64,000 bases of DNA from Cytospora piceicola (GCA_023375675.1 JALQBC010000034.1:186001-250000), one strand, 5' to 3'. Positions 11,032-22,624 are shown, counted from the stretch's first letter. The notes: generated by a model not told the origin, from the letters alone. Numbers and translations are program-made.

Positions 11032-12537
11032 TCATTCCCCTAACGCCTTGATAGCTTCCGCACCGAAGATTTCCACAGGTATGTACTCTGTAGTAAGTCT
11101 CAAAGACGTCTGCCCATCCTTGTTGATTACTTCTCGATCTGCATCCTTGGGATATAAGTACGGAATAGCCTGCGTTACACTCTACCAGTGCCTGCCCATA
11201 GCCCAGCTCATGCAGCGTCGTGTTCAGACCCGAAATCGGCTCCACCCCAACGGTCGTCCACAACGTAGCATCAATCTCCGCCTCAAAGTCAGCCGGGGTC
11301 CTACTCTGGGCATCGACGTCCACTTGGAAAGTGTCCACGAGCAAGCGCAAGACTTCCATATTGGGCAGCTCTCGCCGACATGCGACGAACAAGATTGGGC
11401 CCGCCGGTTGGCTAGCCACCTCCTTCTAAGACAAGAGCTCTTCCAAGCTTTCAGCATTGGATTCGAGCATGCTCGCCAGGAGATGCGCGAAGCCGAGCCT
11501 TGCGAACAGGCGGAGTTTTGCCCGCCCGCGCGGCCTTGACGGGTGTGGAGCACAGGGGCGAATTACAACGGAGAAGACACTCGATGAAACCGTACTCTCT
11601 ACGCCGCAGATGCTGTTTGACGTTATTTCGGTTGACCAAAGATACATTGTTCTTGCTCTTAATGGGAGGGATTCGAGGGTCTCTGTATCCTGCTGGTCGT
11701 GAGGCACTTCTGTACCTCTGAGGGCGGCGGAAAGTCTTTGAAGCACCACAGCGTATATGCGTCTTGGCCAACTGTCGACACTTGTCTTTTGTCACACCCT
11801 TCGACATTCTGTACGAAGCAAATCCGTAGAATCAGTATTAGTAGCCTGTATTGTGTGGATGAGCCGCAGGATCTCGTCAAACCGGGCGATGTCGTGTTCT
11901 GAACGGATGCCGCCATTGGCGTTATTGAAGACCTCGGCCTCCTTGCCAAACGTCTCGAGGGAATCGTTGTTGAGGGTTTTCTCGCAGTTACCCACGGCCG
12001 CAGCCTAGCATATAGGCCGGTATAAGTAGAAGCTGCGCGATTACAGCCGCGTGGAGGGCAGGTCAGGGTCAGTGTTTGCCAGTCGCCCTTGTCGGGCTTG
12101 AGTTAGTTAGCCCATAGCCGCTGCTCCTCCTCGAACTCTGCACATGCGTCGAGAGGAGCCGGTCCCTGGTTGCCTTTGCGTGCACATCTGCCCCTGCTGT
12201 TAGAAGCAGAGAGACGGGCTCGTAACGGCCAGAGCCGCAAGCATGATGCAAGGGCGAACGGCCCAAAGTATCTCTTACGTCGATGCTATCTCCTACAGCT
12301 TGAGCCGGTAGTGCGTCCACCAACATGCCGATAATGTTGCTCTGGCGGCTTCTCGTAGCCAGGTGCAGAGGCGTCAGCCACTCAGCAATTTTACCTGCAG
12401 GGTCAACGCCGGCTGTGAGCAGTGCCTTGACGAAGTACTCGGACATGCAGGACACCAGATTCAGCGGCCGGACGCCGTTGGTATCAGGCTCTTTGGTGTT
12501 TGCGGTATGTTCCAGTATCCACTGATTATGCGCAAAC
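11032..12537 (-). pseudogene. Ankyrin-repeat protein pseudogene (frameshifted)
   Basis: Minus-strand pieces in different frames line up as one ankyrin-repeat protein. From 12500 to about 12180 the text has clear repeats (GKIAEWLTPLHLATRSRQSN, DTLGRSPLHHACGSGRYEPV, AGADVHAK). At about 12175 the open frame is lost, but the next frame continues as KGNQGPAPLDACAEFEEE, which shows a 1-base indel. Further pieces are HDIARFDEILRLIHT near 11880 and FARLGFAHLLASMLE near 11480. VACRRELPNMEVLRLLVD follows near 11370, in another frame. A second slip near 11140 moves the frame to DADREVINKDGQTSLRL, ending at a TGA at 11032-11034. At least two, probably more, frameshifts make it non-functional. It sits in the repeat island. 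Confidence 0.75.
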
Positions 12538-12540
12538 AGG

Positions 12541-13083
12541 TCGTTTTCGAGGTGTAGATTGTACTATCCCACGCTGCAAATAGCGTTCAGGTGCGTGCGA
12601 CATTCGTTGTTAGCTTAAGCTAGCTCACGTCGACGCTTCAAGCTGCAATTCGATCTAGTGCCGCAGTGCCTAGGAAGTCTACGACGTCCTTATGGAAGAC
12701 TTTGTTCCCATGATCTTCAACCTTCGCAGCTTACTCATCTGTTTGGTGCGATATACTTAGGGTAGTTCCACCATTCAAATCGATATTGATAAGTACTTGA
12801 GTAATTATATTGTATCGTAGTCGGAGGTGTTATGTCTTCTATATAGAAAGTCGGTCGATGTTTTTGCCATATATAACATCAAGCCGATGGTGAATTCGAG
12901 GTTAGTGCGGAGGAATAGTGCAAAGAGTATGGTAACATAGGTTTCTATACACTACCCTAGGTCTTAGAGGTAGGAAAGCAGAAACAAATGAAAGGTGCTG
13001 TCTTTTATACCTATATGTTGGCTGTTAGGTTTGGAAGACGGGTTAGGACTATATATATCTCTATTTATATATATATATATATA

Positions 13084-13115
<32 letters not shown>

Positions 13116-13919
13116 AAGTTGGATTTAGTTCTATGAATTCAAGTTGCGACACTCCTATTATATCACTGTAGTAAGCCTACTCGTGGTCCTGACATATCTT
13201 CCAGGTTGATATAACATCCCTGAATATAAGCGTAGTATAATTATTCTGTGATTAAGAGGAAATCAGTCCTATTGTAGTAATAATACCCACCAGACCGGAC
13301 CAGGAGGAGTCCATCCGCAATTGCAATTACAATTAGGATTTGTATGCGCCCTAGGCTTCTAGCAAAGAGCCCTGGGAACTTGTATCATTGATCAATATCG
13401 TGCGAATTGTGTGGTCGTAAGCATAAGGGAGGTTTGGTACAGACCATCATATCACCGCATGATCTATTCTTGTGCACACCTGCACGATGCCCCTTATTAC
13501 TGAGACACAGATAGCTTCGGTCTCACTCTACGCACCTAACCGTATCCTGTTTACCCAACCCCATAATCGAGCAGCAAGGCTACCAATCGGCCCCAAAGGA
13601 TGTATTGCTTTGGTCTACTTGGTTCTAAACCACCCCACAGTACATACAATAAGCTCCATCATCACGTAGCGAGGGTTCCATACCAAGCTTGCATAACCAA
13701 CACAAGATACACACTCTCTTCGTACCCATCAAGGCTGATGGTTTCATCAGCCCGCAGGGCCTGTAGCCTCCTGGTCAACGGCTTCATCCAAGAGACAGAA
13801 ATAGATCCTATGATCCTGAAAGGCCCAGTGAGGGAATGGCAGCGGACGATCGTTTTTGGAGATGGGCCGTTAGGCAGGTAGCAGGTACTTTTTGAGGACT
13901 TTGGAACGGAACAGATGAT
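12541..13919. other. AT-rich gene-free stretch
   Basis: No supported gene; includes a TA/TC microsatellite and the approach to the promoter of the small CxxC gene. Confidence 0.5.
13050..13117. repeat. (TA)n-(TC)n-(TA)n microsatellite
   Basis: TA runs flank a central CT run of about nine units. Confidence 0.95.
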
Positions 13920-13926
13920 TATAAAA
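13920..13926 (+). promoter_or_regulatory. Candidate TATA box (TATAAAA) of the small CxxC gene
   Basis: TATAAAA about 320 bp before the ATG at 14248. It is followed by a CAACCAACC-rich leader (13976-14050) and a GTAAGC at 14079 that could open a 5' UTR intron. Confidence 0.4.
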
Positions 13927-14247
13927 TAATGAGAGGACAACACCTCGAGAGATGTTGAAAGAAGGTTTTCTTCAGCAAACACAACCAACCAACACACCAA
14001 TCTACAAACCAACAGATCTTTTCAACATCTCATCGAATCAACCATCTTACCAGACAGACTGCAAACTTGACAATACTTGTAAGCGCTCCAAAGTCCATAC
14101 ACAAGCATCATTGCCAAGTTTTTAGCACTTTACTTTCACCTCAGAAATCATCAGGCTCCTCTCACCCCCTACCGCTTTGATTAGGGCGCCAGCAAGCTGA
14201 CAGTTCGAGAAAGCCAGCCGAAACCCAAAGTCAACATAGCCCCCAAG

Positions 14248-14441
14248 ATGTCCCCCAAGACCCTGACCGGGAACTGCGTGGTGTGCAAGCTTTCAGGAAA
14301 ATAATCCAAAAACCAAGAAATGAAAACTGCGGCATGTGCAAGAGCGAGTTGGAGAAGAGAAGCTGCAAGGTCTGCAAGGGAACCGGCGCCTGCCAGCACC
14401 GCGGTGGCTCTGGAAATTGCCAGTACTGCAAGAAGGCTTAG
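14248..14441 (+). pseudogene. Small four-CxxC protein gene with a one-base frameshift (DnaJ-zinc-finger-like)
   Basis: The ATG at 14248 opens MSPKTLTGNCVVCKLSGK and stops at TAA 14302. Moving to the next frame at about 14298, the sequence continues as IIQKPRNENCGMCKSE, then KRSCKVCKGTGACQHRGG and NCQYCKKA, ending at TAG 14439. Together this is about 64 residues with four C-x-x-C pairs. CVVCKLSG and CKVCKGTG follow the CxxCxGxG pattern of the DnaJ cysteine-rich zinc domain. No fungal-sized intron can repair the frame: the only in-phase GT-AG pair found is 35 nt. It is therefore either a recent one-base deletion or a sequence error in the AAAATAA run. The leader looks like that of an expressed gene. 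Confidence 0.65.
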
Positions 14442-15113
14442 AGAGCTTAGGAGCCATTGGTACCTAGGGTATGCTCTGGGTGTGTCGGACCTGTGTGGTT
14501 AGAATGGCTGCGATTGATAGTTGTCTGACTCAGCCAAGCCGAGTTGCTTTAAATACATTAGACTCAACAGAGCGGCCTTACATGGAAAAAGTTTTTCATT
14601 CCAGTCTTGGTGCAATTATTCAGTTCATTTGTGTTTTAACTAACCGTTTGCTATGATTACACCGCGGTAGCTCAGCAAAGACAACGGCAATGAAGCTTGG
14701 AGTGAGAGCTAGTCACACAGTCTGCTCGTAAAAAAAATTAAAAGGGACTATTCGAGGGATTTTCTGTATTCAAAGTGTCGTTATAGAGAGCGCCACATAG
14801 ACCGAGTTCCCAAGAAGAGAGGGAGGGGGGAGAGAGATCAAGACCATAGGTATCGGAGGCCCCTCGTACTCAAGTGCTTACAGAGTGCGCCTTTGCCCTA
14901 GTATAGGAGGGCTCCTCCACATAGTGCCTATAGGCACCAGTATCGCAAGGGTAAACATTTGGCTTTCTAAATGGTTAACTAAGTTCTCGATCACGAGATT
15001 TGAAACTGGTTATATTATAGGCCGCAGAAGCAGTTGAACAGCAATGGTATGAATCAATTGATCCAGAGCCCTTGTTTGTAACAACTGATTCAATGTTTTG
15101 TCCTGCAATCAAC
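14442..15113. other. Intergenic between the CxxC gene and the HET gene
   Basis: No supported gene. Both neighbours end here, so it holds two 3' flanks. A G/A-rich tract lies at 14813-14838. Confidence 0.5.
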
Positions 15114-17654
15114 CTATTGTAATTCCACTGTCATGATCTTGCCAAATATACCCTCTTTATACCCTGAAAGCACCTCATAAGGCAAAGAGCCTTGAATGAC
15201 TGCCTCTTCGTCCTCTGCATCAAGACGGTCAAGTCCCTCGTCCGTGTGTAAATAGCAGTCTCCTATGAGCTCGCCCTTCAAACGCTGCGAGGACTCATTG
15301 ACCCGGAGGACAAAGTGGGATTTTCCGCTCGGAAGAATATGCACCGTGTCCCCTGGCCGTGTTGACGCAGGCCCCAAACCTGTTGCACCATTCTTGGACA
15401 CAAAGAAGACGCGACCATCCGTTGCCAGCTCCACACTTTCAAAAAAAGGACTTGGAATCACAGGGAGCTCAGACATGCGTGAAAGGGGTGATTTCGCGGA
15501 AGCCCTCGGAATCTCGAATGTCCTACCGGATTCGTCGTATCGTACCCCTTGCATCCGTAGAATGAGTCCCTCAAGCCAGTGTATCAACGGGCAAAGTTCA
15601 AACTCGTGAATCTCCCGGTGAGAACCACATTGAGGTGATATTCCACCCATTATGGTTCTTGCAAAGTTCAGGAGCCTTCCATGGTCTAGTCGTGAAATTG
15701 AGTTGCTATAGGGGACACTGATGAGGCAGATCCAGTGTGTCAAGGTTTCCGCTGCTGCCTCTGTGTCTGACCACCCGAACATTCTAGCTCCGACCTTCTC
15801 AATGCGCTCGAGAGGTACGGTCTGCAATTCCAGATATTTCCCTGACTGGAATGCGCAGGATGTATTGAAGAGCTCCCACGGATTGAGTCTGTCGCTTGTG
15901 GAAACTATTTCGCAGTTAGATTCCGCTGGACACCTCCAGCCAATGCAAGGCAACGTGTTTATTGAGACACTTACTGCAAAGCCGAGCAAGGCTACTAATA
16001 GGTGTTGCTAAATAATTTCTGTTGTCGAAATCGTTTACATATTGCTCCACGATTGGAAGTAATGACATCGGCAGTTGCTTCTTCCGTTTTGCCAAGCTGT
16101 CGGTAAGTAGCTCCAGTTGGTGTCTGACGTATGGCCAATAGTCTATCTCTTCGTTCAATATCTGGAGCCTCCACCCACAATTCACGTTGTACATATCAAC
16201 ATGGGCCGCGCGACGTCTGTCGGCTAAATCAAGACCGCTGCTCCAATCCGGAACCCAAGATGGGAGGCCTAGACGATTTTTGCGTTGTTGGTCGCCGGCC
16301 CAACAGGCCAAAGATGCATTCGCATGGATGATACTTAGCGCGCTATTTCTGTAGGTTTCGAGAACATCGAGCCTGTAGTCTGGTTCTATGTTGTGTCCCT
16401 CTTTGGCAAGACTGAGGAGGCCGTACACTTTATCGCGGTCATCACTAGCTTGACAGTTCGAGAATTGCTGTAGAAGATGGCCAAGATCGGTACCTCCATC
16501 AGCGTGCCATCTGCGCCGTGTTTGTTCGAAGTTGAGTAGCTTGTCTTGAAAAAGCTCGAGGACCTTCGTGTTTTCGGGATCAAGCGCAGCTAGGGCTGGT
16601 GACTCTCGTCGGGCCGAGGATATGACATTGGCAGCTTCAACGAAGACTTTCCAGTGTGCAGAAATGTTGCCAAATTGGATAACAGCGACTTTGCTCACAG
16701 TGATTTCCTGTACAACCCAGATTCTGCTCCACCATGGACAGACCAGGAATGACCTCAGGCATTCGAATAGATATCGCCTGGTCTTATCACTGAGTTTGAG
16801 GAGCTCCTGGCAAATGTGCTCCGTCTTGCCTTGGTCTGAAAAGAGCCGCACCAAGCTCATTGCGCAGAGTGCTGCGGTAGCCGGTGAACCGATTTCTTTG
16901 GGGTTGGAGTGGCAAGTCTCCAAGAAACTGGCCAAAAAGGTCTCGTCTCGATGATCCCCAGAAAACTTTCTCGTCGGACAATTGGGCGGTTCTCCCAAAT
17001 CTGCGCGTTGAATCCTATGGCGTCGGCCGTCGCCCATAAACACGATGACCTCTTCTGCATTCTCGTAAATCTGCCGCATGAGGCTGACCTGCGAAGTCCT
17101 CTCCCTGTCATCTTGTTGATTGATACACTAGGGTCTTATCAGCTTGCTTCAGGGCAACGGTGTGGGAAGGAAGCACTTGATGGTGAGACGGAAAGCGGTC
17201 AAGGCAATAATTTGGGCCTCGAACGTCGAACCTTGCTGGTGCCTGGATTCTCCCTGGGTAAATTGTTCCTATCCAGTGCCGACGCATTGTGAGCAACATG
17301 AGATCAGAGACTTACCAATGCGTCTATCCATAAGCTAAGCACTCGATCGAGTTGCCGTAGGTATCGCAGGGCACAGAATAGATTCAAGGTGACGGTCACC
17401 GGGACTTCGTCAACATAGATGGTTTCTTTCGTGAAAGAGGAACTCCACACATACGAGAGTGCCCTATATGTGCCGCCTTTGTCGGGTTCTCCAAATTTAC
17501 GGTGAGTAAGCCTGCACCTTACCGGGTCTTTCCACTGGCCAGGCGAGATGCTGACCACACGGAATTTTTCTGAACCATGCAAGCTTGTGTGGTATATTGT
17601 TGATGTTGTGGAAGGGGACGAATCCTCGGACAAAGTGGGGGTTGGGGAGTCCAT
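15114..17654 (-). CDS. Heterokaryon incompatibility (HET) domain protein
   Basis: Exons 17654-17316, 17127-15975 and 15925-15114 give 767 residues. Introns are 188 bp (GTAAGT...CTAG) and 49 bp (GTAAGT...CCAG). The HET domain (PF06985) lies at about residues 60-210. It has the opening TYRALSYVW, the central LWIDALCINQQDDRERTSQV across the first splice, and CPWWSRIWVVQEI later. The C-terminal ~500 residues are the variable part, with short conserved blocks such as DDRDKVYGLLSLA and GDTVHILPSGKSHFVLR near the end, common in large fungal HET proteins. Such proteins trigger cell death or growth arrest after non-self fusion, or act in immunity-like responses; the partner is unknown. ATG 17654 is the first true ATG in frame. 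It is bordered upstream by a gene-poor AT-rich block. Confidence 0.88.
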
Positions 17655-18974
17655 GAGCACACAAGTGTGACATGTAAACGTAGAGGCTCAGAAGAATGCC
17701 AAAAGAAAAAGGTCGACAAACCTGGACAGTTAGAAAAATCTTTTTATTGCGTTCGATGGTATGCCACGTGGGCACTCCGGTGCCCGGGGCTGAGCCTGTC
17801 GGAGGCCACCTGCGGTACCTGAGAATCGGAGGGTACATCCAGTAGGTGGGGTTAGACACGTGTACAGGCTCTATTGAAGTAGAATATCTACTCTACTACA
17901 GAGCCTGCGCTACTCCCCTGTTCACCAACGCACCTTTTCGCTGGATGCCGGTGGCCGGTGGCGGTGCTTGCTCTGCAGAGCCTTTCCGGTCCTTTCCTTT
18001 TCCCTGGAAGGTTCTAGCAGGCTGTAACAGCCTACAGTAGTGGCTATGCACAATGGTTCCACAGTCTGCTTGGCAATGGTAAGGCACGAGAGTCGGAAGG
18101 GGGGGGGGGGCAATCGTCTGTATTCCATGGTTCATGTGCAGTTTGCTTGAAGCAAGGCGGAGGGCTGATACACTCGGCGTGCGGCGGCGGGGAACTTGCA
18201 GCTAACAGGTGTGCAAGATGATCGGGGCCAAGGATCTCGCTACGGTTGATGTCGGGAATGAGTTATAGTTATCTGTAAGAAAGTATCAAATAATATTTCT
18301 ATCTACATTACTTTATTTCATTTTTCATATCTCTATAGTAGAGTTATAGAAATATAAAATTTAGTAATAGATATATATGTATTTATATTTCCATTATTTC
18401 TAGACCTTTATATTTATATTTGTTAGTTTATATGCATCTATTATAAGTCTAGGTATACTACTTAATAAAGTCCTATAAGAGACATCTATATCGTTAGTAG
18501 CCGACTGTACATTAATAAGCTAAGAATAAAACCCCTTATCTTACCTTAGCCTAGTTAATACTCTGTTCCTTAAAGCAAATATATTGTTCTAAGCACTATT
18601 CGTTTGATTTATTTCTCTATGAGTTAGGTTTCGCTTGTGCTAAATAATTTTGCTTGTTAATTATATATATCAGGAAACCCTGGGAACCTAATAGCAAAGT
18701 CACAGTCCTTTACAGGAATCGATTTTGGATGGCATCCATACTATATGGGCTGTGCTAAGAATCTGACATATGGAAGTTATAGTTTCAACTATACCCCATT
18801 ATCACTTCTAGACAAGTAGTTCATCTAGGGGTTATCGGTCTTGTAGTTGGCCAGAACAGGGGTAGAGGGAGCTTTGAAACGGATTAAACTATAACATCAA
18901 ATTTATCCCCAGATCATCTACGGGCTAACCACATGCACCATTCACACTTGGGTTAGTAGTCTGTTTTCTGACAG
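17655..18974. other. Intergenic with AT-rich block
   Basis: HET promoter, then a G10 run at 18101-18110, then strongly AT-rich DNA at about 18240-18690 (many TATA/ATATT words) that looks like mutated repeat DNA. No gene supported. Confidence 0.5.
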
Positions 18975-19418
18975 AATTTCGTAGGCCCTTGTTCCGGGCC
19001 CAGCCAGGTGATACTGTAAATAAACATAAAGGCGCTGTTTTATTTGGGTGACGGTTTCGCTGTTGTGGATGCTGTTAGCTTGCCGATTATGATGTCCTAG
19101 GGTGTCGAGCCCATGTCGATTGTAGTGCAGACGGCCGAGATCATCGAGGAAGAAGAACAAATCCCTAAACTTGGCGTTTATTTCCACCAGTTCGTTTCTT
19201 CCAACATTGTCCCTGGAGCAGGCGAGGTGATAGGTAATGTTGCCGAGGCTGGTGATATCGTCGCTGTAATTGATATTCTGGGCGCCATCGGTAACGCTGC
19301 TGTGGATGTGTATACTATTGTCGACGATCCACACAACGCACTGCTTGCTATTGTAGACTTGGTAATGGCGCCTCCGGCATTGGCTAACTTGGGCACTGTG
19401 GCCAAGGCTGCTATATAA
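18975..19418 (+). pseudogene. Decayed 3' fragment of a class V (GH18, killer-toxin-like) chitinase gene
   Basis: The plus frame reads into SSNIVPGAGEVIGNVAEAGD and VDVYTIVDDPHNALLAIVDL, followed by a run ending VAKAAI. This hydrophobic Gly/Ala-rich stretch is typical of the C-terminal region of large fungal class V chitinases with killer-toxin-subunit-like architecture. Upstream in the same frame YLGDGFAVVDAVSLP is legible, but the frame holds a TAA at 19017 and a TAG at 19098. No catalytic GH18 core is present. Both stops are of a kind that C-to-T mutation could make, and the AT-rich upstream block fits repeat-induced decay. A minus-strand frame over the same bases is taken as its antisense. 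Confidence 0.5.
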
Positions 19419-20141
19419 GTGAAGCGTAATGTTTGTCGAGGATATGGCCGAGCTGGACGATTGAGTGAGAATGAGGGAGAGTAAGATCGAGAAAGTGGCT
19501 GGGAAGTATACTGCTTGAGGATGTCTCTTGTGATTTGAACATCATGATTACGGACGACAGAACTGGGATACGTATTGTACCGGATACCTTGAGAAGATAG
19601 AAATCAATAATGAAGGTGGATAATATATTGTAGGTCGTCCTCTGAGATCCACGAAATCTGGAGGCACCCAGCATGGCTACTGGGCCGTTCTCCACACCAA
19701 TAGCTGAGATCATTGTTTCAATAATTGACTGGCTGCAAAAGGGGTTACGGGCAGCTGACACGTGGTTGATTGACCACTGTATTAATAGAAATCGCCACTT
19801 CGGAACCATGCTCTTCCTACGGGCTTTCAGCCGCATCCCGGAAGCCCGTAATACGAGCACTAGCGTTTCGATAGTTGAATTGCGCAAATATATCCAGGAT
19901 ATGGGCATTACTAGTTATCAAAGTGGGCGGCAGCAGGGATACCACGCCGTCTTATATAGTGGAGCTCCTTCGCACTCGTATGGGGGAAGTAAGACTTGCA
20001 AGTCTATCCACGTACTCGGTTACATCCTTCCTAGTTTCCTTCTTAAACACCTTTTTGAGGCATTTCCTACCCTAGGGTACGCTGTATTGTCTCTTTCATC
20101 GTAAGACAACATCCATTTATGGACAAGCGAAAACCACCGCC
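19419..20141. other. Intergenic
   Basis: Frames on both strands (plus 19673-20104, minus 19411-19908) are open but show no recognisable family or leader; I do not call either. A 12-bp palindrome lies at 20068-20079, just ahead of the next gene. Confidence 0.4.
20068..20079. repeat. 12-bp palindrome TACCCTAGGGTA, copy 2
   Basis: Exact copy, 63 bp before the ATG of the secreted protein gene. Confidence 0.9.
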
Positions 20142-21215
20142 ATGATGCTCGTTACTATTCAAACCATCCTTGCCATTCTCCCGTTATTGCCAGCCCTCTC
20201 TGCCGCTGGTCTTGTGGCTCAGAAGCGTGCCGCTATTTGTGGCCAAAAGGGTTATGATGCTGGCAAAGGCAACTATGATTATAACAACAGTGGAAAATAC
20301 TCCACCTACGCCACATGCTCAGCTCGTTGTGCTGCCGACACCAAGTGCAAGAGCTTTGGATTCGGAAGCAAAGCGTGTCTACTCTTCAATATTGCTTTGA
20401 GCGGCAACTTCGATGCGGACTCGTCGAGCCCTGATACCTATTACGATCGCGGTTGTATATCGTCCACGAGCTCAACTTCCAGTTCAACTTCAAGCATCAA
20501 GTCAACGAGCACTACGATCAAGACCACGGCTGATAGCCCCTCGACAACCAAAACATCGTCTTCTACCCAGATCTCATCCCCGAATGCCTTGACAACTTCC
20601 TCAGCATCAAGCACCAGCTCTGGGACAAGCACAACCGGAATCATGACCAGTGTAACCGTCCCGGCTAGTTGCAGCGGCATTCCAACAACTATCAGCATGA
20701 CCTCCTTCAACTGGTTCAACTCGACTCATAACCTGGACTGCGTCAATCCCAACTACCCTTCTGATGCCATGGTCTGTTGGAACAGCGCGACCAACACCGT
20801 CTGTGCAGACTCAACAGACACGTCTTGCACCTGTACCCCATACTGCTACACCGGTCTTCCATCTTCTGCGTACCAGCCCCTCGGTTACGGCCCACCAGAT
20901 ACCATCACCATCAGCCTTGATGGGGGGGTCACTTGTTCCGCGGCCAATGGGCAGTCGATTCGCCGCAATGAACTCGGCGCGGGCCACTTCGACTGTGGAA
21001 GTGCTGCTGATATCATAGGGTTCTATGGTGATTCCAGCAAGGATATTGGAAATACTGGAAGTGTGTACTACAACTCGTTGTACGGTGCAAGGTGCAATAG
21101 CCAAGCTCCGAGGTACACTGCTAGTTTCCCGCTGATTTGTGCCCACGATTCTGGGAATAATGCTACCTGTACTGCCCCGGTGCCGATAACACTGACGCTG
21201 TCTGGATGGGTGTAA
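20142..21215 (+). CDS. Secreted Ser/Thr-rich protein with N-terminal PAN/Apple-like domain
   Basis: A single exon of 357 residues. Residues 1-22 form a signal peptide (MMLVTIQTILAILPLLPALS). Residues 30-105 hold six Cys with SGKYSTYATCSARCAADTKC and KACLLFNIAL, ending in YYDRGC; this is the look of a PAN/Apple-like fold seen in many fungal secreted proteins. Residues 107-172 are a Ser/Thr-rich linker likely to be O-glycosylated. The C-terminal ~185 residues are a second Cys-rich domain (about ten Cys, e.g. CWNSATNTVC, TSCTCTPYC) that I cannot name. There is no GPI tail or membrane helix, so it is probably extracellular or wall-bound and could bind carbohydrate or protein. The second ATG, one codon later, is an alternative start. 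Confidence 0.82.
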   Translation: MMLVTIQTILAILPLLPALSAAGLVAQKRAAICGQKGYDAGKGNYDYNNSGKYSTYATCSARCAADTKCKSFGFGSKACLLFNIALSGNFDADSSSPDTYYDRGCISSTSSTSSSTSSIKSTSTTIKTTADSPSTTKTSSSTQISSPNALTTSSASSTSSGTSTTGIMTSVTVPASCSGIPTTISMTSFNWFNSTHNLDCVNPNYPSDAMVCWNSATNTVCADSTDTSCTCTPYCYTGLPSSAYQPLGYGPPDTITISLDGGVTCSAANGQSIRRNELGAGHFDCGSAADIIGFYGDSSKDIGNTGSVYYNSLYGARCNSQAPRYTASFPLICAHDSGNNATCTAPVPITLTLSGWV

Positions 21216-21446
21216 ATGTCAGGGCTCACTGCATCTAAGATGTTGAGATTCGAATGGAGTCGAAATCAATTTTGTGACTCCCCAACCTCGGAATCCTATA
21301 AGCCTTGGTTGTAAATAGACAACATAATAATGATTGTATTCTCTATGTGTTGCCCCATACCAGTGCCCTCTTTTGTACTTTCATGAACTTCCCGAAGCTG
21401 CCATGAACTCCGTCCCGCTGAGACCCAAGTACACTGTTGTTCATGC

Positions 21447-22624
21447 CTAGTACTCGAGGGTAATCAGCCTTCCGGTCCGAGCACTCTCCTGGATAGCCTC
21501 GATGATACGGAGCACTTCTGCAGCTTGACTTGCCGGGACAGGCAAGTCCTCCTCCTTGCCAGTTGCCAGAGCCTCGGCCAGGAGCTCATATAAATTCAGG
21601 TACGTCTGAGGCTCGACGTTGGGATACGTAAAGTCCTGTACGGTACCGTCCTCCTGCAACAAGTCGAGCGTCCCATTGTACGCAGCCCCGTCAACACCGA
21701 AGCCCACGTCCGTGATCTTCATACCAGACCTCAACTGCGACTCTTGGACGTCCACTCCCACCTTGTGGTAGCTGCCCTTGGTACCACGGATCCAGAACCG
21801 CGGCTGTTTGCTCTCAACACTCAGCACTCCGATCCGGACGTGCACCAGCAAGCCCCGTTTCTGGTAAGACAGCAAGGCGTAGATGCTATCCGGCTGGTGA
21901 TCTGGAGATTCAATGTCCTCAGACACAATCTTGCCTTCACGCTGGTTGACCAAGTTGCCATAAACTCCAGTGGGCATCCCAAAGAGCACATAGACCTGAT
22001 CAATCATATGTGAACCTAGGTCATACAAAACACCGTTTCCCTCAGCCATCGACAGGGTTCCCTTCCAGTTTACTGGCTTTTCAGCCTTATAGCGATCGAA
22101 GTGTGTATTGACCTCATAAATATGACCCAATTTATCCTCCTCAATGAGGTGTTGTACGGTCAGGAAGTCTGCATCCCAGCGTCTGTTCTGATACACGCAG
22201 AGCAGCTTGTTCTTCTCCCTCGCCAGCTTTACCAGTTCGTCCGCCTCTGCCGAAGTCGGAACGAAGGGCTTCTCGGTGAGTATATGCTTGCCAGCATTGA
22301 TGACCTTCCTGGTCAGGGTAAAGTGACTATCTGGTGGCGTCGTGAGGACTACGAGGTCGATTTCGGGATCCTCGAGCATGGTATCAATCGAGGTGAAGTG
22401 TTTGATCGAGGGATGATCTTCCGGTGCCGAGTTTCCCTCCGCTGGACTGCGCTGGACAATGGAATGGAGGTCGAGACCCTTCGTCAACCCGACGAAAGGG
22501 ATATGGAAGACCTTCGCGGATAGTCTGTTCTCTATCATTAGTATCTCTGTCCTGTTTGAAAGTCGCCCTAGACCTAAGCCTACCCATATCCGATAATAGA
22601 AACATTGTACGCCTTCTCATCCAT
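21447..22624 (-). CDS. Gfo/Idh/MocA family NAD(P)-dependent oxidoreductase
   Basis: Exon 1 is 22624-22584 and exon 2 is 22524-21447, separated by a 59-bp intron with a TACTAAT branch site. Joined, they give 372 residues. The short first exon supplies the Rossmann strand and glycine turn (YNVSIIGYG, continuing LSAKVFHIPF), which the second exon alone lacks. Family marks are VVLTTPPDSHF and the AGKHILTEKPFVP block with the EKP lysine at about residues 100-112. These are followed by CVYQNRRWDADF and the C-terminal alpha/beta substrate domain (GVLYDLGSHMIDQ). It catalyses pyridine-nucleotide-dependent oxidation or reduction, typically of sugars, polyols or related compounds; the substrate is unknown. 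No signal peptide, so cytosolic. It converges on the secreted-protein gene at 20142 (231 bp between stops). Confidence 0.92.

Noticed and set aside
18942..19334. 130-residue minus frame
   Set aside because: The plus strand carries the recognisable chitinase C-terminal sequence over the same bases.
19411..20104. Overlapping open frames on both strands (minus 19411-19908, plus 19673-20104)
   Set aside because: No recognisable family, no clear leader or splice structure; neither strand is preferred.
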